NCBI GenBank assembly: GCA_036937835.1
Contig: CM072878.1
Location: 7,414,001 to 7,478,000, forward strand
Direction of reading: 5' to 3'
Source: Pampus argenteus
Lineage: Eukaryota; Chordata; Actinopteri; Scombriformes; Stromateidae
DNA length: 64,000 nt
The number at the start of each line of letters is the position of its first letter. The first letter of the stretch is position 1. The notes under the pieces were generated by a model. It was not told the origin of the DNA. It worked only from the letters and a program-made list of their open reading frames with translations, and did no database searches. The translations under genes and the position numbers were made by a program. This document shows, one piece after another, positions 12,301 to 26,200 of this stretch.

Positions 12301-15300
12301 GGCAAATGGATCTGGCAGGCCTGTAGGTACACAATTCGAATTAATTAATTGTTTGGCTCTACTACGTTATACTAAAGAGGAGATAATAGTAAGATAAAAA
12401 AAGATTCAAAATGGCCTAATTATCTCCAGAACAACGTGAAGGTTTTTATTACTGCAAACATCAAGCTAAAATCCTTTTTTCCCTAACTTTACTGAGGCTG
12501 CAATTTAAATACCTCTGACCCAATAATTATATTATATGTGGTTAAAAATGTTATTACCAGCGGCTGCCACTTATAATCAAAGCACAGCGATGCCGTTGCG
12601 ATGAAAAACCCCTAATCCTGGCGGTCTTAGGCCGACAAACTCCAAACAAATCTAATTTGGCATGTTTACAGAAGCTTTGCAACCACGAACAAACACTTGA
12701 TTGTGGGTCGAACGCTGGCCGGCCAAACTTGTTATTATGGTGCCATTACAGGTCAACACAGCTGTCCTTTCACCGACGGCACAGTGGAAATGCAAACGAT
12801 CGTGATACTGCACAGCTAATGATCAACACTACTGATTTGTTTACAGCGCTGCTTTTGATAGCACACACACACACTTACTGAAACATCTCATCATGTATAC
12901 CACTCATCATGACTCAAGATTCATACATATGGAAATATGGAAAAAAAAAGGTTACTTACGAAAGAAGTCTTTCTTTGCGAGGTTCTTGGCACATAATACT
13001 GCAAAAAGAAAAAAGATAATTATCAACAAAATACCACACACGCAAATATGTAAATCATCTTCTCATGTGTAGGCTGCTACAAATGCATGCTGGTGTACAT
13101 GAAAAGTGTCTGTGTAGGACGAATGCGAGTTAGGATAATACATGAATGCCAGGGGATGGTAATGAGCAGGAAACCCTATGTGACATGCAGACAGAGTGAG
13201 CAGTAAAGTATAGGCTAGTGTTGGGATCGCTGCACACACATACACAGGCCGCCCACAGTGAGAGTGGCAGCCTGCCTCCTCTGCCACATCATCTCTGTGC
13301 TTTCAGAGAGCAAAGCCCAAACTGACCAAGACTTTGTGCATTTGTAAGTGTGCGCTGAGTATTAGGTTTAGTGTGTGTGCGTGTGTGTGTATGCAGACAT
13401 ATCACACAAAGTCAGTTCAGTTCAAATCATCATCAAATGTCCAGTCAGTCGTGAGTACCTGTCTCGATTATTATGTCATGTGGGCACTGAACAAAAACAG
13501 CGGCAGGTTTGTACTCTAGGCTGATGTAATGCATCACACAAGGTTGTAACTGACACGCAAACTACAATAATATTTACACTGAACGTTGCACTTCTGAACA
13601 GTTGAACAGTTGCACTTGAGGCAATTTTTGGGAACCTTTTTTTGGCCAGAGGAATGTTCATGAACATATCTTTTTAAGAAACGTCGACTGGATGAATACT
13701 CATGAAACATATACGATCAGGATGAATCCTAATGATTTTGGTGATCACTGATTTTCTTATAGCCACCATGAGGTTGACATTTATGGTTTTTAGTTGATTG
13801 TTGTACAGACATTTATGCCTGCTCTCAGGATGAATTGTAATCACCTGACCTTTCACCTAGCGCTAAGCTAAGTTGGTAAACATTGCCATTTAGCTGCAAA
13901 CATCAGTATGTCAGCATTATGTGCAAAGCGACACTGTGCCAAAGCACTGCCTGGCAGAGCTGCTAACACAACTGTCTTGTTATTGTATACTCCTTACTAT
14001 AAAACAAAACAAGGTATATTCTCCCCTACAGTTGGTGAGTTTCATGAAGATAAACTGCTATGTTTGGGGGCCAGAAACAAGTTAGATTTAAAACACTGTT
14101 AGCTCCAAATTTCACTGCTATTCTCTGCCAAAGTAAAAATGAACGCGTGCCCATTTCACCAATGAGGGTCTAAGCTGTAACTCGATCATGTAAATGACCT
14201 GTATGTTGATAGGGGGGAGATGGGGGGGGGGGGTCTCTGAGTGGTTGATTGATTGATTTGAATACATCTACCAGAATTTTGACTTGGGTTTCATGTGATA
14301 CAATTAGAGCTGAAGCATTAAGTCAATTGAAATTAAAATGAATTTCTCTGTCCAACATTGACTAGTTCCAGCTTCTCTAATGTGAGGATTTGTTGCTCTG
14401 TGTTTTTTCTTTTACTAATTCTTTGACATTTTAATTCTTTTAATGAAACCAGTAATGAGTGGATTCATTCATAATGAAAAATAAAATAAAAATGTAATTA
14501 CAGCTCTAAAAACAATCTATACTAATTGAACAATGGCGGTGACATTTTGGCAGCATTTTTAGGGATCGGTGGTGTCGGCTTGGCTCAGAGGAACAAAATC
14601 ATCTTGTAATCTTCATCTTGGTTCAAGCTGATTGGTCACATCACCAACAATCTTATCATAGCTTTGAGGTCCAATTAAAAATCAGGCATGATTTTGGTTT
14701 GGCTCAGACAGTCTTCTAGGAAGTAAACCAGTCAGCCAGTGGTTTAGGATGTGGTGACTGGTGGCGTAGATGTGTGTAGCATAGCCTAGCCTATTTCCTG
14801 TGATTAACCCTTGGAGAATGGCTGCAGGATATCGTTCCCTCTTCCTCATAAACCTCTTCCATTCCCACTGCTTTTGACTCACACATTCCACGCGGAGACC
14901 TCATCTCTTCTACTGACACAATGAGAGAAGCACAGCTATGAGAGAGAGCGAGAGAATCAAGTTTCTAATTTGCCCCAGCCTCCTCTTTCAGGCGAGCAGC
15001 GGAGGGAGACTTTCTCCGTCTCTTTTCACTGCTGTGCCATCCACCCCTTTCACCCTCCAATCTCTTGCCGGAGACAAGGGACACCCCTAATTTCACCCAG
15101 TCTCTTCTGTGACAGGCCGTTTCTCAGCATCTCAGGAAATTCCTCATTCTGCCAAGGTCATGGCTGGTAAAGAGACACGCAGCGACAGCTCAGCTGGTTC
15201 TCAATTTCCCCATTGCCGCTGTCTTTTTTGGCATTTATGTCTGCTTTTTTTTTTTTTTTTTTTTAGAAAACCTGAGAGCTGTAAAAGAGCCAGCGGAGGA

Positions 15301-17757
15301 AGAATTCTATTCATCCAATCTTGAGGGAACAAACAGAAACTGTACAAGAGAGATGATAAAAAGCCGAGTTGCTTCTGTACCAGGCAAAAGGCTCCTCTAG
15401 GAATTTGAAGTCACAACATGTTTTTAGCACAATCAACAGGCTCCTACAAACGTTTCAAGGGTTTGCATTTCTGCTCTACTACTACACTTTAACCAGAAGG
15501 AACACTTAATGTATGTACTCTCCAGATACATTACTGAATTCAGTAAATCTGTTCAATTTTGAAGTGATGAAGCTTGGAAGTTCATAAAAAAATATCTTAA
15601 ATAATGTCCGAGTACTTTGGGGAAAAAAAGCTAAAGTGCAGTGAACTATGTCTGCACTGAGATTACTAATCACAGATCGAGCCAAAAATGATGAACGCTA
15701 AAATCCCGATGGAGCGGACTAGACTGTGCCGTTACTGTTTCAGAGCGCACTCATAGATTTTCAGGCTTTGACCTGTGTGAGATTACGACAATGTCATTTC
15801 CTGTGGAACCTTCTCCTCTCCGCTACAAAAACAAAGCATCGGACGGCGGACACATGAGCAAACATCTCACCTACTTAATAACACAGCCTGCACCAGCATC
15901 CAAACACACACACACACACACACACACTCAATATGACCAATGGGTTTCTCTGCTCACTGCCGCACCAAACACGAAAACTAGGTGTGTGTTTAATATTAGT
16001 TGTTAAATAAGCAAAAAAAAAACACAATCATATTGTACCACACACACACAGGCTGCCCCTTTCCAACATGCTGTATCTGTGTCTCCAGCCACCACATTTA
16101 TTTTGTGTACTTCAGTGTGTTTGTGCACATGTTGCCGGCTCAGTCAGTCAGTGAGAGGATTAGAAGTGCTTATGCTGATTCCTAAGTAAGCATGATTCCT
16201 CTCTCTCTAAAAACACACTTGAGCTACTTTTTTTACTCCATTATTGTGAAATATATATTTATATATTTATGAGATTAAACTTATAATCAACTAATAAACT
16301 AGTTGATGAAACAGAAAACTCTTTTTAATCATCGTTATAAAATATTTCAAGCTGAAATACCTATGAATGCACAGAGCTACACCAGACAGGAATAAGAATT
16401 TTCAACCAGTGCTTCTCCATTAAGTCTAATACCACCAATTCACATCGCACAAGACTGCACTACCTAAGGATAATGTGACCTTTTTCATATACCTATAGAA
16501 CTTCAGCATATCCATAAAAAAAAAATCTATGATGGAGAGAGACACAACAAGCCCTCCTTGGTTAGCTAAAACATGTCCATATAAACAAAACCCCATCTCT
16601 GAAATCTGAACCGGTGTCAAACTCGCCTGCTCTTTGTCTGTGTTCCTGCCACAGACAAGACAGGCCTTTCTGATGTAGGCCAAACAACCCGCTCACTGAC
16701 AGACTAAACACAGCGCTGGCCAGCAAGGCAGCATTGCACTCCTATTGGCTCATCACACATTCTTCACCCAATTAGAATTCCTCTCATACCTGTGGGGGCG
16801 GGGCACAGTCAGGGGCAATAACCTTTGTTAGCATCCAAGCTGAAATAATGAGTGACTGGTTTACACACATGAAAACCCTCTATACACACACACACACACA
16901 CTTTCCATGTGCTTTCTTTCATCTTGACTCATCTGGCTTCAAATTTTAATCCTTTAACCACAGCAATCTGTAGGTGAACCTTGTAGTATTACAGGATTTT
17001 GTATTTCTTCTAACATTGCCAACAATCTTACAATCAATTTATTATTTTTTTTGATTAATCCATTAATTGTTTGGGCCCTAAAATGTTGACAAACATTTAA
17101 AAAAAACGCGTTACCAGTTCCCATAATGCCGTCTTGTTTTGTCCGACCAACAGTCTGAAACGTGGAGATTTTCAGTTCACTATCCTAAAAATGTTCACAA
17201 TCAACAAGCTGGAACCAGTGAATATTTCAATATTTCAACAAACTACTTGTTCCACTGCTACAACTTTCTAATCCAATTCTGCTCTGGGATGTCTTCTGAA
17301 TGTTGTCTCCTGAAGTCTCTTTCACTTACTGTGTATTATGTTATTTTTACAGAGGTTCCTTGTCTTCTTGGAGGGTCTGAGCTTAATTAGGACTTGATAG
17401 TGTTGCGGTGTCTTTTAAGCCTATTGAGACACGGTGTGTAATATTGATCAGAGCAAATAGCGTAATTTCACTTACACCAAAGTGAAAAGACGATATGTGC
17501 GATATGTCCTTTGTCCTTAAAAAGCATCCATCACAATCATGCACCCTCCTGTCCCGGCTCATAGCGAACACATCTAGAAATATTTAGTTTTCCAGCAAAC
17601 ACATTCTGGTGTATGTTAGCTTAATTTTGAAGTAGAAGAAGGACAAGGCGTCTGGCTAGAGGCACAGACATGGTCATTTCCATTTGAATAGAGACCCCTG
17701 GGTGCCCAGTGGGGTTACATTAGCTACAGTAAAAACCATTGTTCCAGCTGTGTCCGT

Positions 17758-17793
<36 letters not shown>

Positions 17794-18586
17794 AAGACTC
17801 CTATGTGCCCTACAGAGGACAGTCTGACCCCCCCAAAAAAAATAAGTTGAGTAACGTTACAGGATAACCAAAAGAGAAAACGTGTCGAGCGTCTCTGGGT
17901 AAGGATAAGTTCAAAGAGTCTAACCAATAGTCAGTCAATCAATAGCCATGTTCAATCTGGGCTAACATGTCAAATCTAACGACAGATCGATCTTCAGAGA
18001 GGCTGTTGTTCGACATTTGCTTTCATCTCTGCTACAGAGCTCATCGCATTCAGGTCAAGCGACGGGTTCGGCTAGTGGTCATCCCCCCCCCAAAAAAAAG
18101 GGTGTAGCTAGCAAACGTTAGCGGTCAACATTAACTACAATGTTACTGAGAGCTACCGTTAGCTGACTAGTGTTCGCGAATAATAAAGTTTCTAAACATG
18201 GCTTTCAAGCACCGGTGTTTTATCAGTGTGCCGAACAGTCCGCGGCAGACTAGTCGACTACCTCCGCTGTGAAATCTACAGGATAGTGTGTTGCTTCTTG
18301 CCCTCTCGATAAATTGGTTAGCATCTCAGCTAACAAGCTAGCACTTGTGCCTCTGTGTCTGCCACACAAAAACCGGATGTTTAGGCAACCACCACACCGA
18401 AGAGCCTCTAAGACACTTCGTAATGTCTTGTTAGGTGTGCTTGATATCAACTCTTTGTGACAGCGGTTTGTTGGTGAAAACGTTTTTAGCTCCAGTTGAA
18501 AAATGCACCGTAAGCGGTTTTTTTTTTTTACCTGTCAGTCGGATTTTGATGCTGGACCCGTTCCTCCGAGTCCCGGGATTCGACAT
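6344..18586 (-). CDS. smurf1: SMURF1 HECT-type E3 ubiquitin ligase
   Basis: Coding exons, 5' to 3': 18586-18532, 12998-12960, 12320-12212, 12012-11879, 11765-11700, 11586-11512, 11002-10791, 10681-10597, 9965-9819, 9555-9324, 8999-8896, 8341-8227, 8133-7955, 7841-7704, 7499-7379, 7224-7023, 6617-6542, 6443-6344. About 730 residues, like human isoform 2 (731). Order: MSNPGTRRNGSS start, C2 domain (about 13-138, membrane targeting), WW1 (exons 7-8, TGVSTWHDPR), WW2 (exon 9, NNRTTQFTDPR), HECT domain to the C-terminus. The catalytic Cys is in KAHTCFNRIDIPPY, 33 residues from the end and split by the last intron. SMURF1 ubiquitinates SMAD1/5, RHOA and others, limiting BMP/TGF-beta signalling. SMURF1 rather than SMURF2 because the SMURF2-specific first WW exon is absent and WW2 reads EVRSTVSGRIYFVDHNN. 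Odd points: exon 6 to 7 is out of frame by one base with the best splice sites, and the WW2-HECT linker carries a Gly-rich insertion. Confidence 0.95.
13622..13985. repeat. Degraded teleost interspersed repeat
   Basis: The stretch resembles an abundant fish repeat recognised by phrases such as CAGGATGAATTGTAATCAC, TTTAGCTGCAAACATCAG and GCAGAGCTGCTAACAC. I recall these as recurring across percomorph genomes but cannot name the family. No coding capacity is seen. Confidence 0.5.
14305..14508. mobile_element. hAT-like non-autonomous element copy
   Basis: The segment starts TAGAGCTGAAGC and ends TTACAGCTCTA. These are imperfect inverted termini of the type seen in the common teleost hAT-like elements whose ends read TAGGGCTGCAAC. 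The interior has AGTCAATTGAAAT, matching the usual TCGATTA-type interior. It is too short to encode a transposase. Confidence 0.5.
17030..17240. mobile_element. hAT-like non-autonomous element fragment
   Basis: The phrases GATTAATCCATTAATTGTTT, GTCTTGTTTTGTCCGACCAA and AAGCTGGAACCAG occur in the order found in the widespread teleost hAT-like repeat. The termini are not clear here, so this is a fragment. It lies in smurf1 intron 1. Confidence 0.65.
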
Positions 18587-21293
18587 CACTCCGGGAAAAA
18601 ACGATCACACAAACTTCCCCCTGGAGTGTCCCCAAATACACCGTTTCGCAACTCAGCGGGAAGGCGAATCACTTAAGTTCACAAACATGCGGTTTGTTTT
18701 TGTTTTCCTTACGGGTATAAATGTATTATTTCATGGCAAAGTCCTGCGCTCCTTCGAAATCCAACAACACGGGAGAACATTTTCGGGCAGGCTCAAGCAC
18801 GTACTGACGTCATACTCTTAACGGGTATAACGTTACGTGCTCGCGTCTGGGAAACGTGGGTGTGCCCGCGAAGATCAGAATCTCACAAGGAAATGTCTTC
18901 TGAGTTGGTCTTGCTTTAATTTGTAACGAAAACCCACCCGACTATTACTTGTTCGTTTACATTAGTTTTATAATGTATTTATAATAACTTTCTATCGGGT
19001 TTAAATTGTCTTTTTATTTTTTGGAAAAACATATTTTTCAAAGCACAAATAAAATAAAAGCATGGATAATAACAATTAAAGGCAATAATCAAATACAAGG
19101 TAATATTAAAATATATACACAAATGTAAAACATAAAAAAACCGAATACAAATTGGAAGAGGAAAAGTCAGGAAATCACCAACGTCTTTAAGATTAATCTT
19201 CTGGGCACCATGAATGTCTGTATAAAATGTCATATCAATCCATTTAGTAGCCTAGTTCTTGAGATTTTTTATTTATTTATTTTATATTTCTGTCTTGAAG
19301 CGACATTGCCATTAACAAAATGTACACACAGTAGCCTAAAACACCGGTAGACTCCTTTAATGGTTGAGAGCTGGTTGGCAGGGATAAGGCCTGTTATAAG
19401 GCCTGCTGGGATTTGGCTCTTTAGCAGCACTGGCGTTAGCTGCATGGCTGCAGTATTAGCCGGTGGAACAATGGACCCTCTGAACAGCCTGTTTACAAGA
19501 CACAGTAAATCCATATAAGCAGTGAAGCAGCTCTTCAGCCTCCACCCACCATCCAGAGGCTTGACACACACACACACACTTTGTCTCATACACACACATA
19601 CACACGTGCAGATTCAATCTTTATATCCATTCTTTGTGTGTAGATCTGTATGAGTCTGAACCCCGCCACACACACACACACACACACACCCTCTCTCTCT
19701 GTCTTTCTCTTCTCTTATACACACATACACAGACATAATTGCCAGGGACACAGGTGGTGGTATTGATTTTGACATCTTTAAAGTCAGTATTTGTCATATT
19801 CATTTCGCCGTGTCCATTTTCTCAAGCTTTTCCTCCACCTGCTCTTCCACTACATCTGTCTTCCTTCCACTTGTGTTTGTCTGTAGTTGTATGTTCAATT
19901 ATGTCAACACTTCACAGGTGGCTGTAATGTTGCCAGAGACAGACACACACACACACACAAATGAGTATATCCCTCCAAACTGGTCATGTACAGCTGTTAG
20001 TATGATTATGTGATTATGTGTGTATGTATATACATGTAAATATGTGTGTGTTTATATGTCCATGTGGCGTGTGTGCGTGTGTGTGTGTGTGTGTGCTGTG
20101 CATGTGTGTGTTATGTGTTATTCAAGAGCTGTTGAAGAGTGTGTGCTCTCAACTAGGTAAATAATTCCCATCATAGAGACAAACTTAGTAAACTGGACAC
20201 ACACACACACACACACACAATGGGTTAATGAATATGAAGTCATTCTTTGCACAGATCAATTAGTAACTCCCCTTGGGTGGCCAAATGTGGATTTTCTTTT
20301 TCATAAACATATTTAAATAAAATAAGAAGGTTAAGGAAGAAATTACACCAGACAGTAAAAAGTAGTGAATACACATGTTTTTGTCCCTGAGAACATCTGA
20401 GTAATGCCAGAAAATTCATGTTGAAACTGAAGCAATGATGATTCTTATTATGGACTAGATGACAGAAATGTGAGGAAGAGAAAGATGGAGAAAGTCAAAG
20501 CAGTAAATCTCCTGAGGCTGATTCCCGCTGTGTGTGTGTGTGTGTGTGTGTCCCCTTTGTGTAAGAGGAGTGACAGCTGCTTCAGATCTGAAGAATCTAG
20601 TCAAGAGGCTATTATTTGGATATAATCATGACAGAGATGCCAAAAAGAGCAAAGTCTCCCTGAAAATGCCACAACAAGCTTTGGCGGACACAAGAATCTT
20701 CTCGTCATTATGTGTGTGTGTGTGTGTGAGTTACATCTCTCTGCCTTGATAATCTGCTCATGCCTCAACAAGGCAAGACTGTTTATAGACAACATGGTAC
20801 GTGTAGTTCTTATAGATAATAGTTGTAAATCAGAAACTATTGATTTATTAAATCAAAACATATCAAAGTCACATCACATTTGAAAATATCTGACTCAGTG
20901 GTTTCAAATTTGTTTGAAAATTGAGTGGCAGAATTAAATTTGACTGTATTGCTGTCCAGTTCAGTGGTTTTTAAATTAGGATGATTTACTCGTCCCATCA
21001 GGTGTACAGGGAGAAAGCAACTGATGGTCCAGAACAGGCGTGGTGGGATGAACATCAAGATGTAGAAGAGCGGTGAGGATGGAGGAGACGGAAAGAGTGA
21101 TGAGCGTGAGGAAAGGAGATGGTTTTAGCCTCAGTAATGGCTTTCCAAGGAAACCTTAAATGGAAGGAAGGCAGATTGAAGAATTCCCACATCCCGCGCT
21201 GTCAGTGGTCGGAGCAGGCCGATCAGAGGGATGAGACCTCAGGGTGATGGCTGGTTTTAGAGTTGTGACCATATCAGGGAGGAGAAAGCCTGA
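18587..21293. other. Divergent intergenic region between smurf1 and myh16
   Basis: The two genes are transcribed away from each other from this 2.7-kb interval. The left part (18.6-18.9 kb) is the CpG-richer smurf1 promoter side; the right part leads to the myh16 TATA box. Several long TG/CA tracts lie between (for example 19570, 19665, 20075, 20196, 20530). KPNA7, which sits between SMURF1 and MYH16 in human, is not present here as far as I can see. Confidence 0.6.
18805..18812. promoter_or_regulatory. CRE palindrome upstream of smurf1
   Basis: TGACGTCA lies 219 bases upstream of the smurf1 start codon in a CpG-richer segment. This is the consensus CREB/ATF site. Its use is inferred from position only. 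Confidence 0.45.
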
Positions 21294-21300
21294 TATATAA
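21294..21300 (+). promoter_or_regulatory. TATA box, putative myh16 promoter
   Basis: TATATAA occurs about 250 bases before the myh16 start codon. A near-CArG sequence, CCATATCAGG, lies just upstream at 21269-21278. Candidate untranslated exons follow: one ending at a GTGAGT donor near 21372, and one from about 21454 to 21487 ending at another GTGAGT donor. An acceptor TGTCAG lies directly before the start-codon exon. Muscle myosin genes typically have TATA promoters and untranslated leader exons. Confidence 0.5.
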
Positions 21301-21543
21301 CAGCCTGGCCTTATCATATACACCTATACCTCCTGTTCAGACCTCCTGTTCAGACCTCTGCACGCTGTGTTGGTGAGTATACGCTTGAGTCAAACTTTAG
21401 ATCCTATTGACGATTTTTCTCATTACTATTAACTCCATTTTTGCTTTCTCTTTAGCACTCAGCCTCTCTCTCTGCAGCAGCCAGTAGGTGAGTGAGCTGG
21501 TCAGTCGCTTGGTCGGTGTGTGTGTGTGTCAGCAGTAGCAGCC

Positions 21544-23188
21544 ATGCCGGGTTTATATAACGGAGAGTGCAGGGACGATGTGGACCCCATGCTGTTCCTG
21601 GTTCCCACAGAGAAGGAGCGCCTGGATGCTATGAATAAGCCATATGACATCAAGCGCTCCTGCTGGGTCAAAGATGAGAAAGAGGCTTTCATTGCTGGGA
21701 ATATTCAGTCCGAAGACGGGGACAAAGTCACCGTCAAGACCACCAAGAACACTGTAAGACTGCGCTTTTTTTTTTTTTTACTGTATATTAAACATTTAGA
21801 TACGTTTACATAAGAAAACGGTTATTCTTTCCCATCAGACGGTGTCAGTAAAGAAGGATGAAGTTCAGCAGATGAACCCCCCCAAGTTCTACCAAGCCAA
21901 CGACATGGCCAACCTCACGTTCCTCAATGAGGCCAGTGTCTTGGAAAACCTGCGCAGCCGCTACGTCAGCATGAGGATCTATGTAAGCCTGTAACACCAA
22001 TGACCTCAAAGACCTACTAAGAACCATGATAGTAGAAAAGCTCATTTATGCTCTCCATAGGTTGTTGAAGGACACTACACATATCTTACAATCAGAACAT
22101 GGAAGCTGATGTATATCGTATATATTTCTATTTCTATTTTTTTATAATCTCTCCCGCCATCTAGACCTACTCAGGCCTCTTCTGCGTGGCGATCAACCCG
22201 TACAAATGGCTGCCCATCTATGGCGTTAGAGTGGCCCAGATATACAAGGGGAAGAAACGCAACGAAGTTCCTCCTCACCTCTTCTCCATCTCTGACAATG
22301 CCTACCACGACATGCTGATGGGTGAGGAGAGGGAGATAGCAGGGAATGCATTATCGGGAATAAATAGTGGCGTTTTGGCAGTAATGAGGAATAGGCAATG
22401 ATGGGTTCGGGGAGGGAGGAAAAGTAAGCATGCAAGTGGTATGTGGTAATTTGGGATAACCCCCCCCCCCCCCTCGAGACGAGTTGCTTGAAAGTCATTA
22501 CACTGTTGTGTGTGTGGAAAGAGGGAGCGGGGCAGTTGCTGGAGATATGTAATCAGTGTGGTGTGTTATGATTTGTTCGAGGAGTAGAAAAGTACTTTGA
22601 GGCCATTATGTGGCACCAGGGGAGAGCTGACAGCTGTCTGTGTTGTTCACGCTGCTGACAGAGAACACCAACGAGCCTCTGATCCACTCAGAGGGAAATC
22701 AGCAGTAATTATCCTCGTCCCTCTCATACTCTCTGTTTCTCTCCTCTCCCCTTTATGTCCTGCCATCGCAGAGCATGAGAACCAGTCCATGCTGATCACG
22801 TAAGAATTGATTGTTTTGCCCCCCCTACAAATGATATATGCCATATAGCCTGCATTATTTACTTATTTACTCGTTTGTTTCTGGTGCTTCACCTTTAGTG
22901 GAGAATCTGGTGCTGGCAAGACTGAAAACACTAAGAAGGTCATCCAGTACTTTGCCAATGTTGGAGCCTCTGGGAGCAAAGCCACCGACTCCAAGGCAAG
23001 TGTGTGTGTGTGTTTGTGTGTGACATTATTGAACGCGTTGTTCTTCTTGTCAGATATAAAACAGTTAAATATTTCTCTCCTCTCCTCTCAGGGCTCTCTG
23101 GAGGACCAGATCATTCAGGCTAACCCGGTGCTGGAGGCATTTGGCAACGCCAAGACCATCAGGAACAATAACTCTTCCCGCTTTGTAT

Positions 23189-23229
<41 letters not shown>

Positions 23230-26200
23230 ATTTCATGATGAGCAGAAAATGGCAACAGTGAGAATATTGATGTTTCTGTTTTGTTTTAGGGAAAGTTCAT
23301 CCGTATCCACTTTGGACCAACAGCTAAGCTGGCTGGTGCCGACATTGAGTCCTGTGAGTGAATTTTATAGATTTCCTTTATTGTTTTATTACTTTGGATC
23401 AAGCTTTACCAGTATCAACAAGTCTTAGTTATTATGTTGTGTTGCATTATGTTTGTTATGTGATATCTTTTACATTCATGAATATAATAAAAGCTAAAAT
23501 GGATTGGGGCTGTAACGGTTTTCATTATCGATTAATCTGACAGTTATTTTCTTGATGAATCAATTAATTGGTTTGTCCATATGCTTTCATGAAACAGTGA
23601 ATAATGCCTGTTATTCTCACCCAAGATAACACCAAAGATATTTAGCTTTCTATCATATATGACACATACGAGGTCTCACAACAGAAAGCTTCAACCAGCA
23701 AACTTTATTATTATTATTATTTGATCATCTAAATATTTGCAGATTAGTTTTCAGTCAATCCACTAATCAATGAATCAACTAATAGCTCGCCAGAGGATCT
23801 TAAAAACTGTCTTGATGTGTCTAATGTGTTTTTTCTGCATGTGTGTGTGTGCGTGTGTGCGTGTGTGTTCATCAGATCTGCTGGAGAAATCGAGAGTGAT
23901 TTCCCAGCAGGCCAATGAGAGAGGATACCACATCTTCTACCAGCTCCTGTCTGGAAGGAGGCCAGAACTCATTGGTGAGACATGACATGGGTGTCATTGT
24001 AAGATACGGAATTAAATCCATTTTTTAATGCAGATGAGTGTGGCACATATTCAGTAAGAAAGCAACAGATTTTCACAAATGAACGTCATTTTTCACTTTT
24101 TACGGTTATAATCCCAAAAGGCTCTATTTCAGTATTCTTAATGCAGTTAATAACACCATCCAAATGACACTATTTCTATTGATTAATAGTGAACAACATC
24201 ACAGTATTGAACAGTGGGATTTGCTATTACTGCGACAAATAATGATTTCCTTCCAATTATGTGAAACATTGTGTCTTTCAGAGGCTCTGCTGCTGAGCCC
24301 AGACCCTAAAAAGTATGTGTGGGTGTGTCACGGAGTCACTGTGGTGGACAACATGGATGACGGCGAGGAGCTGCAGCTCACCGATGCGAGTCAACACTTG
24401 TCCTCTCTCACATTTTAATTCACAGCTTTTACGTTAAAACTGAAAACAACATTTCTCTGCGTGCCTAATGAGGAATGTGCCATCTAAATGTGCCTGTAGA
24501 TGGTAATGTTGCCTCTTTTTGTGTAACTTTCGGGTGTGTCGCTCTGATATTCTCTTTTCTGTCCTATCCCTTTTTTCTATCTCTCTCTTGATGCTTGTGT
24601 GTCCACAGGAAGCCTTTGATGTTCTGGGCTTCACTCCTGAAGAGAAGATGAGCGTGTACAAGCTCACTGGAGGCATAATGCACTTTGGCAACATGAAGTT
24701 CAAACAGAAAGCCAGAGAGGAACAGGCTGATGTGGACTCCACTGAGGGTATAAAAAAACCCACCACACACTCTCTCATTTTTTTCTTCTTTCTCTGGCTT
24801 TTCTTCTCTATCTGTGTGATGTCCTGACCTATATTTTTTAAACTCTAAATATTGCTTTTTTTCCCCCCATCAATAACTCATCATGATTTGTGCATCATCA
24901 TGTTTTGACCAATTTTTTCAATTTAAGTATTACAAGACATCATTCATGAAATCCTTCCGTTCATCTCATGTCTCCTCTTCTCTTCCTAAAGTGGCTGACA
25001 AAGTCGCTCACCTCATGGCCATCAACTCCGGGGAGCTGCAGAAGGGTATAACACGGCCGCGGGTCAAGGTTGGCAACGAGTTTGTTACCAAAGGTATTGC
25101 AAAAATATTATTTAGATGATTAAAATAACGCAGTCATCCACAAGATTATTTTTTAAAATAGATGAGCTTGAACTTTTGAAAGGTCAAAACCAGGACCAGT
25201 GTGTGTACTCCATCGGTGCGCTGGCTAAGGCCATCTATGACCGCATGTTCAAGTGGATGGTGACCCGCATTAATAAGACCCTGGACACCAGGATGCCGCG
25301 GCAGTACTTCATAGGAGTGCTGGACATCGCCGGGTTTGAGATCTTTGAGGTGAGATTTGATTAAAGGGGTGAATTATGATCATGTTTCTCTACTACGTTA
25401 TCTCATCGCATCCTCTGATCCAACCCCCGTCTTTCGTCACCAGTTCAACAGCTTCGAGCAGCTGTGCATCAACTTCACCAATGAGAAGCTGCAGCAGTTC
25501 TTCAACCACCACATGTTTGTGCTGGAGCAAGAGGAGTACAAGAAGGAAGGCATCGAATGGGTCTTCATCGACTTCGGCCTGGACCTGCAGGCCTGCATCG
25601 AGCTGCTGGAGAAGGTAAGACTCGAACACACACGCAGTCAATATGAAGGAATATCTGTGAGTGTACAAACATGGGCATCACCTTTTCTCCTTCCACCTCC
25701 TTCTCCTTCTCTCTTTCTCCTCTCCAGCCTATGGGGGTTTTCTCCATCCTGGAGGAGCAGTGTGTGTTTCCAAAGGCGACAGATGCAACTTTCAAAGCAG
25801 CTCTGTATGACAACCACCTGGGCAAATCCTCTAACTTCCTCAAGCCAAAAGGAGGAAAGAAAGGAGCTGAGGCCCACTTTGAACTAGTGCACTATGCCGG
25901 CACTGTGAGTACTGGATTTGTTGTTGTTGTTGGGCTATTTAACCTACAGATACAGTAGATGTTTTGGGGTGGTAAATACACAAATGCTTCCATAATAATG
26001 GGAAGGAATTTGCTAATTATCTGCGAGTTTGTGTATAAGGTATAACGTAATGTTTCTGCCGTCCAGCGGTGTAGCGTTAATCAGTATCTGAACGTATAGT
26101 AGTACACGTAACTTTAATGTACACAGGTGAAGCAGTGAAGCTACTTTTTGCCTCTCGCAGGTGGGCTACAACATCGCTGGCTGGCTGGAGAAGAACAAAG

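Larger units (their letters stand above)
12999..18531 (-). other. smurf1 intron 1 (5.5 kb)
   Basis: Between the MSNPG exon and the 39-base exon 2 no coding exon is recognised on either strand. The intron contains at least three degraded interspersed repeats (annotated separately), CA/TG microsatellites near 15906, 16886 and 17757, a poly-G run near 14222 and a poly-T run near 15246. Confidence 0.7.

Noticed and set aside
18587..21293. KPNA7 between smurf1 and myh16
   Set aside because: Human has KPNA7 there, but no importin-alpha exon (armadillo repeats) can be read on either strand.
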